Shown in pieces: positions 8,646 through 18,109 of a stretch of 64,000 bases of DNA. This DNA comes from Bradyrhizobium sp. BR 10289. Its GTDB lineage: Bacteria; Pseudomonadota; Alphaproteobacteria; Rhizobiales; Xanthobacteraceae. Positions within the stretch are counted from its first letter, which is position 1; every line of letters begins with the position of its first letter. A program made the translations under genes and the position numbers. The notes below the pieces were generated by a model. The model saw only the letters and a program-made list of their open reading frames with translations. It did not search any database and was not told the DNA's origin. The stretch spans positions 124,001-188,000 of the forward strand of contig NZ_JACOFR010000002.1 of the NCBI RefSeq assembly GCF_019455385.1, given 5' to 3'.

Positions 8646-10001
8646 TCATTTCTCCGACTTCTTGCCGCCGGTCTTCATCTCGCGATAGCGCGCCGCGCCG
8701 CCTTCGCGGATGGTCTGCTGGTTGCGTTCGAGCGCCATGGCATCGTCGGGCACGTCGCGCGTGATCACCGAGCCTGAGCCGATATAAGCACCGTTGCCGA
8801 TCTTCACGGGGGCGACCAGCGAGGAGTTGGTGCCGACGAAGGCGCCCTGCCCGATCACCGTCTTGTGCTTCTTGAAGCCGTCGTAATTGCAGGTGATGGT
8901 GCCGGCACCGATGTTGGAATTGGCGCCGACGGTGGCATCGCCGATGTAAGAGAGATGGTTGACCTTGACGCCGGCCTCCAGCGTCGCCGCCTTGGTCTCC
9001 ACGAAATTGCCGATCCGCGCGCCGTCGCCGAGCGAGGTGCCGGGACGCAGGCGCGCATAAGGCCCGATCGAAACCTTCTTGCCAAGCGTGGTCTCGACGA
9101 TGTGCGAGAAGGAATGGATCACGGTGCCGTCGGCTATCGACACGCCGGGACCGATCACCACGAACGGCTCAATGGTGACGTCCTTGCCGAATGTCGTATC
9201 GGCGGACAGGTACACGGTCTCCGGCGCGATCAGCGTGACGCCGGATTCCATCGCAGCTTTGCGCAGGCGCGCCTGCATCACGGCCTCGGCCTCGGCGAGC
9301 TGCGCCTTGGTGTTGATGCCGCGCACCTCATCCTCGCTGGTCTCGATCACCACGGACTCCCATCCCTTGTCGCGGACGATCGCGACTGCATCGGTCAGAT
9401 AATATTCGCCCTTGGAATTGGCGTTGCCGATCTTCTTGAGAATTTCGAGCGCGCGGCGGCCGTCGATCGCCATCACGCCGGCATTGCAGAGGTCGATCTT
9501 GCGCTCCTCGGCGCTCGCTTCGGCCTGCTCGCGGATCGCAACCAGCCGGTCGCCCTCGACGATGAAGCGGCCGTAGCCGGTGGGATCGGCGGCGCGAAAA
9601 CCGAGTGCTGCGATCGCGGCGCCGTTGGCGAGCGGCGCACGCAGACGCGCAAAGGTTTCGGCCGAGATCAGCGGCGTGTCGCCGAAGGCAATGAGCAGAT
9701 CGTCCACACCGCACGCGATCGCCTCACGCGCCGCCAGCACCGCATGCGCGGTGCCGAGCCGCTCGCTCTGCACGAAGGTGAGCGCGTCGGGGCGCATGCG
9801 CCTGGCCTCATCGGCGACCGCCTGATGATCGGGACCGATCACGACGGCGAGTGAGGTGCCGGTTCCCTTCGGTGCGGCCGCAAGCACGTGGGCAAGCAGC
9901 GTTTGATGTGCGACGGGATGCAGCACCTTCGGCAGGCTCGATCGCATGCGCGTGCCTTCGCCGGCGGCGAGTACGATCGTGAGGCTGGAACGGGCGGTCA
10001 T
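8646..10001 (-). CDS. glmU: Bifunctional UDP-N-acetylglucosamine pyrophosphorylase / glucosamine-1-phosphate N-acetyltransferase
   Basis: A 451-residue cytoplasmic enzyme that acetylates glucosamine-1-phosphate and then couples it to UTP. The N-terminal nucleotidyltransferase motif LAAGEGTRM is at residues 11-19 with PK at 24-25. The C-terminal half is a left-handed beta helix of hexapeptide repeats ([12 protein letters not shown], then [13 protein letters not shown], the acetyltransferase site). Full length. It shares strand and pathway with glmS, separated only by one small gene. Confidence 0.96.
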   Translation of the reverse strand: MTARSSLTIVLAAGEGTRMRSSLPKVLHPVAHQTLLAHVLAAAPKGTGTSLAVVIGPDHQAVADEARRMRPDALTFVQSERLGTAHAVLAAREAIACGVDDLLIAFGDTPLISAETFARLRAPLANGAAIAALGFRAADPTGYGRFIVEGDRLVAIREQAEASAEERKIDLCNAGVMAIDGRRALEILKKIGNANSKGEYYLTDAVAIVRDKGWESVVIETSEDEVRGINTKAQLAEAEAVMQARLRKAAMESGVTLIAPETVYLSADTTFGKDVTIEPFVVIGPGVSIADGTVIHSFSHIVETTLGKKVSIGPYARLRPGTSLGDGARIGNFVETKAATLEAGVKVNHLSYIGDATVGANSNIGAGTITCNYDGFKKHKTVIGQGAFVGTNSSLVAPVKIGNGAYIGSGSVITRDVPDDAMALERNQQTIREGGAARYREMKTGGKKSEK

Positions 10002-10173
10002 CGAAATCCTGTCAGATACGGCCGAATCAATTGGCGTGACGGGCGGAACGCCCCAAGAAGGGCCCGCCTTGCTACCCCCGCAAACGCCCGGAATTCAAGT
10101 GCGACGGGGTTTTCCTGTTAATGTTCCCTGATTGATTCGGGGAAGCCGGACAGGGGCTGGGCACTAAACGTTC

Positions 10174-11559
10174 ATGGCAAAGGATTCCGACCCACTGGCG
10201 GATGCCTTCGGCGAAAAGGAGACCGGCGGGCTGTTCTCCGGATTGTTGGCCGAGGAAAGCGCGTTCGACCGCCGCATGATGTGGCGGCTGGGCTCGTGGG
10301 GTTTGACGGCCGTCGGCGCCGTCGTCGTCGCCGTGATGGCCAATCAGGCCCAGCTTGGCTGGCGCCGTGACCAGGTCGCCTCCGCCGATCTCACGCGCCA
10401 GGCCGACCGGTTGCAAATGCTGAGCAAGGAGACCCAGAACGAGGCCCGTCGCCTCGCTTCCGCGATCGAGACGCTGAACACCGATCGCGATCGGCTTTAC
10501 TCGCGTGTCACCGTGCTCGAGCAAGGGCTCGATTCCGTGACGGGCGCCATCGCGAAACAGAACGCAGGGCCGCCGCAAGCCTCCGCAGCGAAGCCGCAGG
10601 ACGCCGCCAGTTTGATGGGACCGCCGGCCCCCAGTGTCGCACCCGTCACCTCGACACCGGCCACCGCGAACGACAAGCCACGCGCGGAGGCCGCCAAGGA
10701 TTCATCGAAGGACCCGACGAAGGACGCCGCCAAGGAGCCGGCAAGCCCGCCACCGCAGACCGCGGCGGCCGCTTCGCTCGTCTCGCAGGCGCCGGCAACG
10801 ACATCGGTAACGCCGATGCTTCCGCTGGTGCCATCCAAGTCGATCCTGGCCCCGCCCGATCCCGCAGCCTCCAGGCTGGTTCAGCCCGAGACAATCGAGA
10901 AGACGAACGAGAAGGCCGCCGAGAAGAAGCCCGAGCCCGCACCGTCCGAAGTCGCCGCGTTACCTGCCAAACCGCCGGAGACCACCGAGAGCGAGGCGCC
11001 AGCGATCGCGGTCCAGCAGACGCGCTTTGCGATCGACCTCGGCGGCGCCAACTCGCTCGACGGCCTGCGCGCGCTCTGGCGCGGCGTAACCAGGTCCAAT
11101 CCGGAAGTCGCCGCGCTGCGTCCGATCATCATGATTAAGGAAGGCGCCACCGGCCTCGGCATGCAGCTTCGTCTCGGAGCCGGCCCGCTGATCAATGCCG
11201 CCGCTGCCGCAAAGCTCTGCGCGGGTCTCGCCGAGAACGACCGCCATTGCGAGACCACCGTGTTCGACGGGCAGCGGCTGTCGATGCGCGGCGGCTCGGA
11301 GAAGAACGAAAAGAGTCAGGACCGGGTTCAGGAGAAAAACGCCGAGAAGACCCAGGACGCGGCGCCGCAAGCCGAGACCGCGCCCGCCCCCGCTGCCGCC
11401 GCCAAGCCGGACAAGCATCGCCGCGGCTATTCCTCAAAGCGCTCATCGAAGCGTGAGGAACCGGCGCCAGCCCCCGCGGCGCCAGCCCCTGCGGCGGCGC
11501 AGCCGAAGCCGGAGACGGCGTCTGCGGGATCTACACTGTCGTCGTTTTTCAGGCGATAA
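10174..11559 (+). CDS. Membrane-anchored protein with coiled coil, Pro/Ala-rich linker and SPOR-like C-terminal region
   Basis: A 461-residue protein. One membrane span lies near residues 40-58 (SWGLTAVGAVVVAVMANQ), followed by a predicted coiled coil (residues about 70-125, rich in DRLQMLSKET-type heptads). A long Ala/Pro/Lys-rich linker leads to a globular part near 285-375 (TRFAIDLGGANSLDGLRALW) that resembles SPOR/cell-division-associated domains by pattern only. The tail is again Ala/Pro/Lys rich. Probably an inner-membrane protein with a large periplasmic part. Function unknown. Confidence 0.65.
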   Translation: MAKDSDPLADAFGEKETGGLFSGLLAEESAFDRRMMWRLGSWGLTAVGAVVVAVMANQAQLGWRRDQVASADLTRQADRLQMLSKETQNEARRLASAIETLNTDRDRLYSRVTVLEQGLDSVTGAIAKQNAGPPQASAAKPQDAASLMGPPAPSVAPVTSTPATANDKPRAEAAKDSSKDPTKDAAKEPASPPPQTAAAASLVSQAPATTSVTPMLPLVPSKSILAPPDPAASRLVQPETIEKTNEKAAEKKPEPAPSEVAALPAKPPETTESEAPAIAVQQTRFAIDLGGANSLDGLRALWRGVTRSNPEVAALRPIIMIKEGATGLGMQLRLGAGPLINAAAAAKLCAGLAENDRHCETTVFDGQRLSMRGGSEKNEKSQDRVQEKNAEKTQDAAPQAETAPAPAAAAKPDKHRRGYSSKRSSKREEPAPAPAAPAPAAAQPKPETASAGSTLSSFFRR

Positions 11560-11673
11560 TCGTCTCGAAGGCTTGATTTCGCGAATTCGTTCGATCGTGC
11601 ATTCTTGCGTGAATTCGCAGGAAACTTCCCTGCGCCTGTTGCCCCCTGCTTCCATCCCGACCATATTGCGGCC

Positions 11674-12054
11674 ATGACAAAGAAGCCCTTCCGCCTCACG
11701 CCCTACCAGGTGCAGTTCCTGATCGTCGTCGGCTTTGTGTCCGTCGGCTATGCGACTTACCTGCGCTATCTCGGGATCGAGCTCTCGACCACCGGCCTTG
11801 CCTGCGACGCCGGCCTTCAGACACTGATCTGCAAGGCGCGTGCGGTAGCGACGGTGCTGTTCAAGAATTCGGTGTTCGGCATCGTCGCGCTGGTGGCCGC
11901 GACGCTGAACCTGATGCGGCCGTCGATCGTGCTTTTGACCGTCGGCATCATCGCCGCCGGCCTCGGCATCGTGCTCTACAACGTCCTGCTGTCGGGTCTT
12001 GCGATCGGCCTGCTCATTCTTGGGTTTGCTCGGCCCGCGCCCGCCACAGCGTGA
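11674..12054 (+). CDS. Small four-helix membrane protein, hypothetical
   Basis: A 126-residue, strongly hydrophobic protein with about four membrane segments and a pair of cysteines in the first periplasmic loop (LACDAGLQTLICKA). The ATG at 11674 (MTKKPFRLTPYQVQF) is chosen over the in-frame ATG at 11605 because the upstream residues are not membrane-protein like. The two-Cys loop recalls disulfide or VKOR-like proteins, but there is no CxxC. Its end overlaps the NdvC-like gene by 41 bp in convergent orientation. Confidence 0.6.
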   Translation: MTKKPFRLTPYQVQFLIVVGFVSVGYATYLRYLGIELSTTGLACDAGLQTLICKARAVATVLFKNSVFGIVALVAATLNLMRPSIVLLTVGIIAAGLGIVLYNVLLSGLAIGLLILGFARPAPATA

Positions 12055-13774
12055 GCGCGAACAAGAGATACATCGCGCAGGTCCACAGCGACTGCCAATT
12101 GTCGCGGCCCTCGTTGACGAGCACGTAGATTGCCGACAGCGCGAGCACGCCGGCGAACACCGCTTCCGCAATCGGCCGCTGGCCGATTTGCGGCCGGTTC
12201 AGCATCAGCAGCGCGAACGGCACCACCGCCATCGTCAGCGAGGCGTAGGGGAAGTCGTGGTAGCGCGGGTCGAACACGAAGGCGAGCGCGGTCTGCGCCC
12301 CGACCACCGCCGTCACCGCCAGCGTCAGGCCGAGCACGGCCGTCAGCTTCGACCATTTCCGACCCTCGCGCGGGCCGAGCAGATCGAGGAAGGTCGGCAG
12401 GCTGCGGCCGATCACCATCGCCTGCGCGCAGAAGATCGGCGACAAGATGCCGGCGAGCAGCAGCGCACCCCAATGCAGCCAGCCACCGATGCCGTAGCTC
12501 TCATAGTACATCTTGTCGGCGCCGATCCCGAGCAGGCTTCCGGCCGTCGTCGCCGAGATGGCGACGCCAAGCCAGGCCGAGAAACGCGGCGTCCACGGCC
12601 GCCGGCGTAGCGTGATCAGTGCCACCGCGAACACCAGCACGCACAGGCCCATCCCTGCGCCCATGTACCATTTCCAGTACGGAAAATTGCTGATCGGCTG
12701 GCCCGGCGGATATTTCAGGTTACGCCGCACCGAATCGTACAGGCCCCAATAGCCGCCGACGGTGCCTTCCAGCCTGCGCTTCCATGGCTGATCGTAGGAC
12801 TCGATCAGGTTGACGCGAAACTTGTTCGCCTTCGCAAGGCTCAGGATTTCCGAGACCACGCGCGCCTGGTTGGTGCGCGACGGCAGCGCGCCATCGCGCA
12901 TGCGCCCTTCGCTGGGCCAGCCTGTTTCGCCGATCAGGATCTCCTTACCGGGGAATGCCACCGCCATGCGCTCGCGGATGGTCTCGACATGGGCGGCAGC
13001 GAATTTCGCCTTGACCGGGAAATCCTCCCAATAGGGCAGGATGTGGATCGTGACGAAGTCGACGGCGTCATAGACCTCGCGGTTCTTCAGCCAGAACTCC
13101 CAGACATCGGCGTAGGTGACGGGGACGCTGACCTGCGCCTTCACGGAGCGGATGATGGAGACGAGGTCGGCGGTCGTCATCTCGCCACGCAGCAGCACCT
13201 CGTTGCCGACGATGATGCCGGTGATGACGCCGGGGAAATCCTTGGAGAGGCGCACGGCGAGCGCGGCCTGGTCGAGATTCTTGCTGCGATTGCTCGACAA
13301 CCAGACGCCCTGCAGCACCTTGATCCCGCCGATCCGGGCGGCAACCGCCGGCACCTGATCGAGGCCGTTCTCCATCGAATAGGTGCGAACGCAGTCGGTG
13401 ATCTCCTTGAGCTGGCGCAGATCCTGCTCGATCTGGTCGGCCTCGATATGGGTCCATGCGTTCAGCGGCGACTGCTCGCCCCGGAACGGCGCGTAGGAGA
13501 CGCATTGGACCTTGTCGGCGGGATCGATCGGGGCGCGCGCGAGCGTGATTGGCGTGGCCAGCCACCACCACACGGCAGCAATTACCCCCAGTGAAACGAG
13601 CAGAAGCGCCAGTGGCGTACGAAGAGAAATCGGTTCCGTCCTCCGCGAAGGGCCGTCGATTACCTGCATCCACGCCATCTGCCAAGGGGTGACCGGAGCT
13701 GGATCGGTATCCTCCCAACGGAATTTACCTGCGTCCGTTCGACCGGGGCCTAGGATCGTGACTTTGCTGGACAA
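12014..13774 (-). CDS. ndvC: NdvC-like beta-(1,6)-glucan synthesis protein (GH17-type catalytic domain plus membrane helices)
   Basis: A 586-residue membrane protein. A membrane span at about 53-73 is followed by a family GH17-like domain from CVSYAPFRGEQSP (91 on) to about 350. The probable acid/base glutamate is E192 (GNEVLL) and the nucleophile E283 (GETGWPSEG). About eight C-terminal membrane helices follow. Size and architecture fit NdvC of Bradyrhizobium japonicum, needed for the beta-1,6 linkages of cyclic beta-(1,3),(1,6)-glucan. It lies divergent from the NdvD- and NdvB-like genes, so the three form one glucan locus. Identification by architecture and context. Confidence 0.75.
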   Translation of the reverse strand: MSSKVTILGPGRTDAGKFRWEDTDPAPVTPWQMAWMQVIDGPSRRTEPISLRTPLALLLVSLGVIAAVWWWLATPITLARAPIDPADKVQCVSYAPFRGEQSPLNAWTHIEADQIEQDLRQLKEITDCVRTYSMENGLDQVPAVAARIGGIKVLQGVWLSSNRSKNLDQAALAVRLSKDFPGVITGIIVGNEVLLRGEMTTADLVSIIRSVKAQVSVPVTYADVWEFWLKNREVYDAVDFVTIHILPYWEDFPVKAKFAAAHVETIRERMAVAFPGKEILIGETGWPSEGRMRDGALPSRTNQARVVSEILSLAKANKFRVNLIESYDQPWKRRLEGTVGGYWGLYDSVRRNLKYPPGQPISNFPYWKWYMGAGMGLCVLVFAVALITLRRRPWTPRFSAWLGVAISATTAGSLLGIGADKMYYESYGIGGWLHWGALLLAGILSPIFCAQAMVIGRSLPTFLDLLGPREGRKWSKLTAVLGLTLAVTAVVGAQTALAFVFDPRYHDFPYASLTMAVVPFALLMLNRPQIGQRPIAEAVFAGVLALSAIYVLVNEGRDNWQSLWTCAMYLLFALTLWRARAEQTQE

Positions 13775-13901
13775 AATTCGAAATACAGGTCATCAGACTC
13801 GCCGGGCATTTTCCGCCGCATTGGAGGCCCATTTGGACGCCATCAACTGGCGCGTCCGTGGGATCCTGGCGCGGGCGGTGAGCGGAGCAATTGGGGAATT
13901 C

Positions 13902-14501
13902 ATGCGGCAACGGGTGCGTCAGTCACGAAATGCGGTCCTGCGGCAGTTCGCCGCCACCTTGGCCGTCTCCTCCCTTCTTGTTCTGGCCGGCCTTGGCGGC
14001 GCCTCCGCCCAGAGCGGCACGCCCGCCCCGGACCAGAGCAAGGCCGCGGCCCAGCCCGCCGACGCCGCAGCAGCCAAGGACGCCGCCCAGAACCAGCGCC
14101 GCACCGACGAGTTCGCTGAAGCCGCTCAGGTCATCAACGGCCCGGCCGGCAACCCCGAATGCGTCTGGCTCGGCCGGCGCGTGGTGCGGCTGATGTGGCG
14201 GGATGACCTCGATACCGCGTTCCGCCATCTGGACCTTTACGACCGCTTCGGCTGCCCCGGCGGCCATATCCAGGCCGCCTTCCGCTGCCTGACCCGGTTC
14301 GGCGGCCAGATCGATCCCAAGGTCGCCGAGACGCTGGATAGCCGTGTGCACGCTTGCTGGATCAATCCGGCCTCGCAGCCGCAGCAGGCGGCGGCCGCGG
14401 CCTCCCAGCCGGCGGCTCCGACCACCGGCAATGCGCAGGCCCCGCAGCCGGCCGCGAGCCCCTCGCCTGCGGCAAGCCCGTCTCCGGCGCCCCAGAAATA
14501 A
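13902..14501 (+). CDS. ndvD: NdvD-like secreted protein of the beta-glucan cluster
   Basis: From the ATG at 13902 (good ribosome site TTGGGGAATTC) it encodes 199 residues with a signal peptide (residues about 8-36, ending GGASAQ). A conserved core follows, with CVWLGRRVVRLMWRDDLDTA and three further cysteines, then an Ala/Pro/Gln-rich tail. The frame is also open upstream. A GTG at 13758 would give 247 residues, near the roughly 26 kDa that I recall for NdvD lying between ndvB and ndvC in B. japonicum. The role in glucan synthesis is inferred from position. Confidence 0.6.
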   Translation: MRQRVRQSRNAVLRQFAATLAVSSLLVLAGLGGASAQSGTPAPDQSKAAAQPADAAAAKDAAQNQRRTDEFAEAAQVINGPAGNPECVWLGRRVVRLMWRDDLDTAFRHLDLYDRFGCPGGHIQAAFRCLTRFGGQIDPKVAETLDSRVHACWINPASQPQQAAAAASQPAAPTTGNAQAPQPAASPSPAASPSPAPQK

Positions 14502-14572
14502 CCGCAGGTCGTTTCAGCCTCCGTTCAGGAACGATCGGCGATAGAAGCGGTTGGCACTGCCGCGCGCTCCGA

Positions 14573-14612
14573 AACTGTCATGCCCTCATACGGTCATGAG
14601 GCCATGACAGTT
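14573..14612. repeat. 40-bp inverted repeat upstream of the NdvB-like gene
   Basis: The arms AACTGTCATG-C-CCTCAT and ATGAGG-C-CATGACAGTT are separated by six bases (ACGGTC), with a single C:C mismatch at the same place in each arm. It ends 104 bp before the synthase ATG. It could be a terminator of the upstream gene (although no T-run follows), an RNA hairpin in the 5' leader, or a dimeric repressor site. Confidence 0.7.
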
Positions 14613-14716
14613 GTGAAACCGCGCGGCAGAGGTATGCTCCATTTGCCGCGGACTCGGTCGGATCTCGGGGTCGGATCCGCTTCCCTGCCACCTCAGCCCC
14701 TTTTGGTTTAGCCGCG

Positions 14717-17386
14717 ATGCGCGTTGTCGCCGCCGTTCTGTTGCTTGTGTCCGCGCTTCACGCTGGGCTGTGGGGAGTCTTGCGCGACAAGGAACCCGCG
14801 CCCGACTTCAAGGGCCTGCTCCCCAGCGTCTCCTACGCGCCGTTCGAAGGCTCGGCCCATCCCGACATCGACAACATCCCGTCGATCGAGAAAATCCGCG
14901 CCGACCTGAAGACGCTGTCGACGATGACGCGCGCGATCCGCCTCTATTCGTCCACCGGTGGCGTCGAGCTGGTGCCGCCGATCGCGGCCGAGTTCGGCAT
15001 CAAGGTCACGGTCGGCGCCTGGATCGACAAGGACAAGGACCGCAACGAGCGCGAGATCAAGGCGGCGATCGAGCTCGCCCGCAAGAACAGCAACGTCGTC
15101 GGCGTCGTGGTCGGCAACGAGGTGATCTATCGCGGCGAGCAGAAGGTCGAAGACCTCATCGACATGATCAAGAAGGTGAAGGGCTCGGTGCGCGTGCCCG
15201 TCACCACGGGCGAGATCTGGAACATCTGGCGCGACAATCCCGACCTTGCCTCCAACGTCGATTTCATCGCCGCCCACGTGCTGCCCTATTGGGAAAACTT
15301 CCGCTCGGACCAGGCGGTCGACCAGGCGGTCGACCGCTATAACCTGCTGCGCAATTTGTTCCCGGGCAAGCGCATCGTGATCGCCGAGTTCGGCTGGCCG
15401 AGCCAGGGCTACAACTTACGCAACGCCGATCCGGGCCCGTTCCAGCAGGCGCTGACCCTGCGCAATTTCGTGAGCCGCGCCGAAGCCATCGGCATGGAAT
15501 ACAACATCGTCGAAGCCATCGATCAGCCCTGGAAGTTCTTCGAAGGCGGCGTCGGTCCCTATTGGGGCATCCTCAACGCCAGCCGCGAGGCGAAATTCGC
15601 CTGGACCGGGCCGGTGGAGAATCCCGATTACTGGAAGCTGATGGGAATCGCGCTGCTGGTCGGCGTCCTGCTGTCGCTGCCGATCCTGCGGATCGAGAAA
15701 GCGACCGCAAAGCAGGCCTTCTTGCTGTCGGCGACCGCCAACGGCGTCGGTGCCTGGGCCGCGACCGTGTTCGCATTCTGGAACAGCCACTATTTCATCT
15801 TCGGCTCGGCCTTCGCGCTGACGCTCGGCATGATCCTGCTTGTTCCCCTCGTCCTCATCGCCATGGCGCGCATCGACGAGATCGCCGCCGTCGCCTTCGG
15901 CCGGCCGCCGCAGCGACTGCTCACCAAGGACAAGCCGATCGAGAACGTGCCGGAAAATTACTACCCGAAGGTCTCGATCCACATTCCCGCCTATTTCGAG
16001 CCGGTCGAGATGCTCAAGCAGACGCTCGATGCGCTGTCGCGGTTGAACTATCCGAACTACGAATGCGTCGTCATCATCAACAACACGCCGGATCCGGCGT
16101 TCTGGCAACCGATCCAGGACCATTGCCGCGCGCTCGGTGAACGCTTCAAGTTCATCAACGCCGAGAAGGTGCAAGGCTTCAAGGCCGGCGCTCTCCGGAT
16201 TGCGATGGACCGCACCGCCGTCGACGCCGAGATCATCGGCATCCTCGATGCCGACTATGTCGTCGACCCCGATTGGCTGAAGGATCTCGTGCCGGCTTTC
16301 GCCGATCCGCGCGTCGGCCTCGTGCAGGCGCCGCAGGAGCATCGCGACGGCGACCTGTCGATCATGCACTACATCATGAACGGCGAATATGCCGGCTTCT
16401 TCGACATCGGCATGGTCCAGCGCAACGAGGCCAACGCCATCATCGTGCACGGCACGATGTGCCTGATCCGCCGCGCCGCGATGGACATGGCTGGCGGCTG
16501 GTCATCCGACACGATCTGCGAGGACTCTGATCTCGGCCTTGCGATCCAGGAACTCGGCTGGACCACCCATTACACCCGCTACCGCTACGGCCAGGGCCTG
16601 CTCCCGGACACCTACGAGGCGTTCAAGAAGCAGCGTCACCGCTGGGCCTATGGCGGCCTGCAGATCGTCAAGAAGCACTGGCGCTATTTCCTGCCCGGCA
16701 AGAGCCGGCTGACGCCCGACCAGAAACGGGAATATGGCCTGGGCTGGCTCAACTGGCTCGGGGCCGAGAGCCTCGGCGTGGTCGTGGCCCTGCTCAACCT
16801 CGTCTGGGTGCCGATCGTCGCCTTCGCCGACATCGCCATCCCCGACAAGATCCTGACGCTGCCGATCATCGGCGCCTTCATCGTCTCGCTGGCGCACTTC
16901 CTGTCGATGTACCGCGCGCGCGTCGCGATCAAGCCCGGCCAGATGCTGGGCGCCATGATCGCCGCGATGAGCGTGCAATGGACCGTGTCGCGCGCAGTGG
17001 CGCAAGGCCTGATCACCGAGCACATCGCCTTCGCCCGCACCTCCAAGGGCGGCTTGTCGCGGATGTCGATCGAGTTCCAGGCGTTCTGGGAGGCCGTGAT
17101 CGGCACCCTGCTGCTGGTCGGCGCGGGCGTGCTGGTGGCGTCCAACAGCTTCCGGCAGATCACCGAGATCTACATCTTCGCCGGCGTGCTGGTGCTGCAG
17201 AGCCTGCCGTTCCTGGCGGCGGTGGCGATCGCCATCCTCGAGCTCAGCCGCATCAACTCGTTCCAGTTCTGGCGCGACAGCGCGATCCGCACAGCCGAGC
17301 TGATCGGCCTGCGCCCGGTCGCCCTGCCGACCCCCGCCGGCACCGCGCAGCCGGTGCCGAGCGAGGTGCGCCGGGAGACGAATTGA
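14717..17386 (+). CDS. ndvB: Cyclic beta-(1,3)-glucan synthase, NdvB-like (GH17 domain fused to GT2 glycosyltransferase)
   Basis: An 889-residue inner-membrane enzyme. A signal-anchor (residues 1-20) leads into a GH17-like domain with E135 (GNEVIYRGE) and E224 (IAEFGWPSQG) as likely catalytic pair. Two membrane helices follow at about 305-375, then a family 2 glycosyltransferase: DAD at 511-513, EDSDLGL, and the processive QRHRW motif at 639-643. Several C-terminal helices complete it. The predicted mass of about 99 kDa fits NdvB of B. japonicum, which polymerises UDP-glucose. A synthase plus transglycosylase on one chain suits a cyclic product. Confidence 0.8.
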   Translation: MRVVAAVLLLVSALHAGLWGVLRDKEPAPDFKGLLPSVSYAPFEGSAHPDIDNIPSIEKIRADLKTLSTMTRAIRLYSSTGGVELVPPIAAEFGIKVTVGAWIDKDKDRNEREIKAAIELARKNSNVVGVVVGNEVIYRGEQKVEDLIDMIKKVKGSVRVPVTTGEIWNIWRDNPDLASNVDFIAAHVLPYWENFRSDQAVDQAVDRYNLLRNLFPGKRIVIAEFGWPSQGYNLRNADPGPFQQALTLRNFVSRAEAIGMEYNIVEAIDQPWKFFEGGVGPYWGILNASREAKFAWTGPVENPDYWKLMGIALLVGVLLSLPILRIEKATAKQAFLLSATANGVGAWAATVFAFWNSHYFIFGSAFALTLGMILLVPLVLIAMARIDEIAAVAFGRPPQRLLTKDKPIENVPENYYPKVSIHIPAYFEPVEMLKQTLDALSRLNYPNYECVVIINNTPDPAFWQPIQDHCRALGERFKFINAEKVQGFKAGALRIAMDRTAVDAEIIGILDADYVVDPDWLKDLVPAFADPRVGLVQAPQEHRDGDLSIMHYIMNGEYAGFFDIGMVQRNEANAIIVHGTMCLIRRAAMDMAGGWSSDTICEDSDLGLAIQELGWTTHYTRYRYGQGLLPDTYEAFKKQRHRWAYGGLQIVKKHWRYFLPGKSRLTPDQKREYGLGWLNWLGAESLGVVVALLNLVWVPIVAFADIAIPDKILTLPIIGAFIVSLAHFLSMYRARVAIKPGQMLGAMIAAMSVQWTVSRAVAQGLITEHIAFARTSKGGLSRMSIEFQAFWEAVIGTLLLVGAGVLVASNSFRQITEIYIFAGVLVLQSLPFLAAVAIAILELSRINSFQFWRDSAIRTAELIGLRPVALPTPAGTAQPVPSEVRRETN

Positions 17387-17701
17387 CGGGCCGGGTGAGC
17401 GCCCCGGGTCCCCTGGTGAGGAGTCGGGCGTCTTTGGGCGTGGATGACGCCTCGCCAAACAGGTTCAAAACTCCGGCCTAAGCGCCAGAAGCGACAAGAA
17501 AATCCGCAGCTATGCCGCGCATTTCGGCAGCCAGCCCGCTATTGACCTCGGCGCGCCAGCCCCCTACACAGCGCGGGCCGAAAGCATGATCCGGAAACAG
17601 CCGGTTTTCCCTGCGACGCAAAGTCAAAGCGTCGCAGCAAGACATGCTTCTCGAATGTCCGAAGACGATGGCGATCGCGTTCAAGCCATCAGCGGCCATG
17701 G
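17387..17701. other. Intergenic region before tRNA-Lys, with part of a dispersed repeat
   Basis: No convincing gene is seen in these 315 bases. From 17582 on, AAAGCATGATCCGGAAA and GGTTTTCC form one half of a hairpin element that is seen complete at 43011-43060. A further small inverted repeat (GCGACGCAAAG...GCGTCGC) lies near 17615-17636. The tRNA promoter must lie in the last part but shows no clear consensus. Confidence 0.5.
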
Positions 17702-17777
17702 GAGCGCGTAGCTCAGCCGGTAGAGCACGTGACTTTTAATCACGGGGTCCTGGGTTCGAGCCCCAGCGCGCTCACCA
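17702..17777 (+). tRNA. tRNA-Lys (anticodon TTT)
   Basis: A 76-nt cloverleaf. Acceptor GAGCGCG (17702-17708) pairs with CGCGCTC (17767-17773), followed by discriminator A and encoded CCA. The D arm is GCTCAGCCGGTAGAGC. The anticodon arm GTGAC-TTTTAAT-CAC carries TTT, and the T arm contains GGGTTCGAGCCCC. The 3' 48 bases are duplicated at 30303-30350, so this gene is the integration site of the element that follows. The tRNA remains intact. Confidence 0.97.
17730..17777 (+). repeat. Left attachment site (tRNA-internal copy)
   Basis: 48 bases covering the anticodon arm through CCA of tRNA-Lys, identical base for base to 30303-30350. Direct orientation with an integrase gene between the copies is the normal signature of site-specific integration into a tRNA 3' end. 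Confidence 0.92.
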
Positions 17778-17827
17778 ATAAAATCAAGGACTTGTACGAT
17801 AATTCAGAGCTATTTCATCTGAAGGAA

Positions 17828-18109
17828 ATGAAACAGGGTAGCATATCGGGTAACAAAGATGTGAACGGCGCGCGCATCCCCTGGACGCGCAGAGAAGACG
17901 ACAAGCTACGCGAGCTTGTTGACGCAGGCGCACCGATCGAAGTCATTTGCGAAACGCTGTGCAGGACTGAGCAAGAGCTTCGCAAGCGCGGCTACGACAT
18001 TGGGCTGCCGATGAAGTGGTTCAAACGACCGCGGCCTCGATCACAGTTGCCCGCAGCCACGCCGCGTGCAACTCTCGCCCTGTTTCAACCAGGGGAGGAA
18101 TTGTCGTGA
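17828..18109 (+). CDS. Small SANT/Myb-like helical protein, hypothetical
   Basis: 93 residues from the ATG at 17828, preceded by GAAGGA. The frame is open back into the tRNA, but that part cannot be coding. The core IPWTRREDDKLRELVDAG (18-35) followed by PIEVICETLCRTEQEL looks like a short Myb/SANT-type three-helix DNA-binding fold (W-x-x-x-E-D pattern). The tail is basic and Pro rich. Its stop overlaps a GTG start of the next small gene (GTGA), so the two are probably translated together. First cargo gene after the att site. Confidence 0.6.
   Translation: MKQGSISGNKDVNGARIPWTRREDDKLRELVDAGAPIEVICETLCRTEQELRKRGYDIGLPMKWFKRPRPRSQLPAATPRATLALFQPGEELS

Noticed and set aside
17478..17699. A 73-residue minus-strand ORF before tRNA-Lys
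   Set aside because: It lies over a dispersed repeat half and the probable tRNA promoter, has no ribosome site, and its composition looks like translated repeat.
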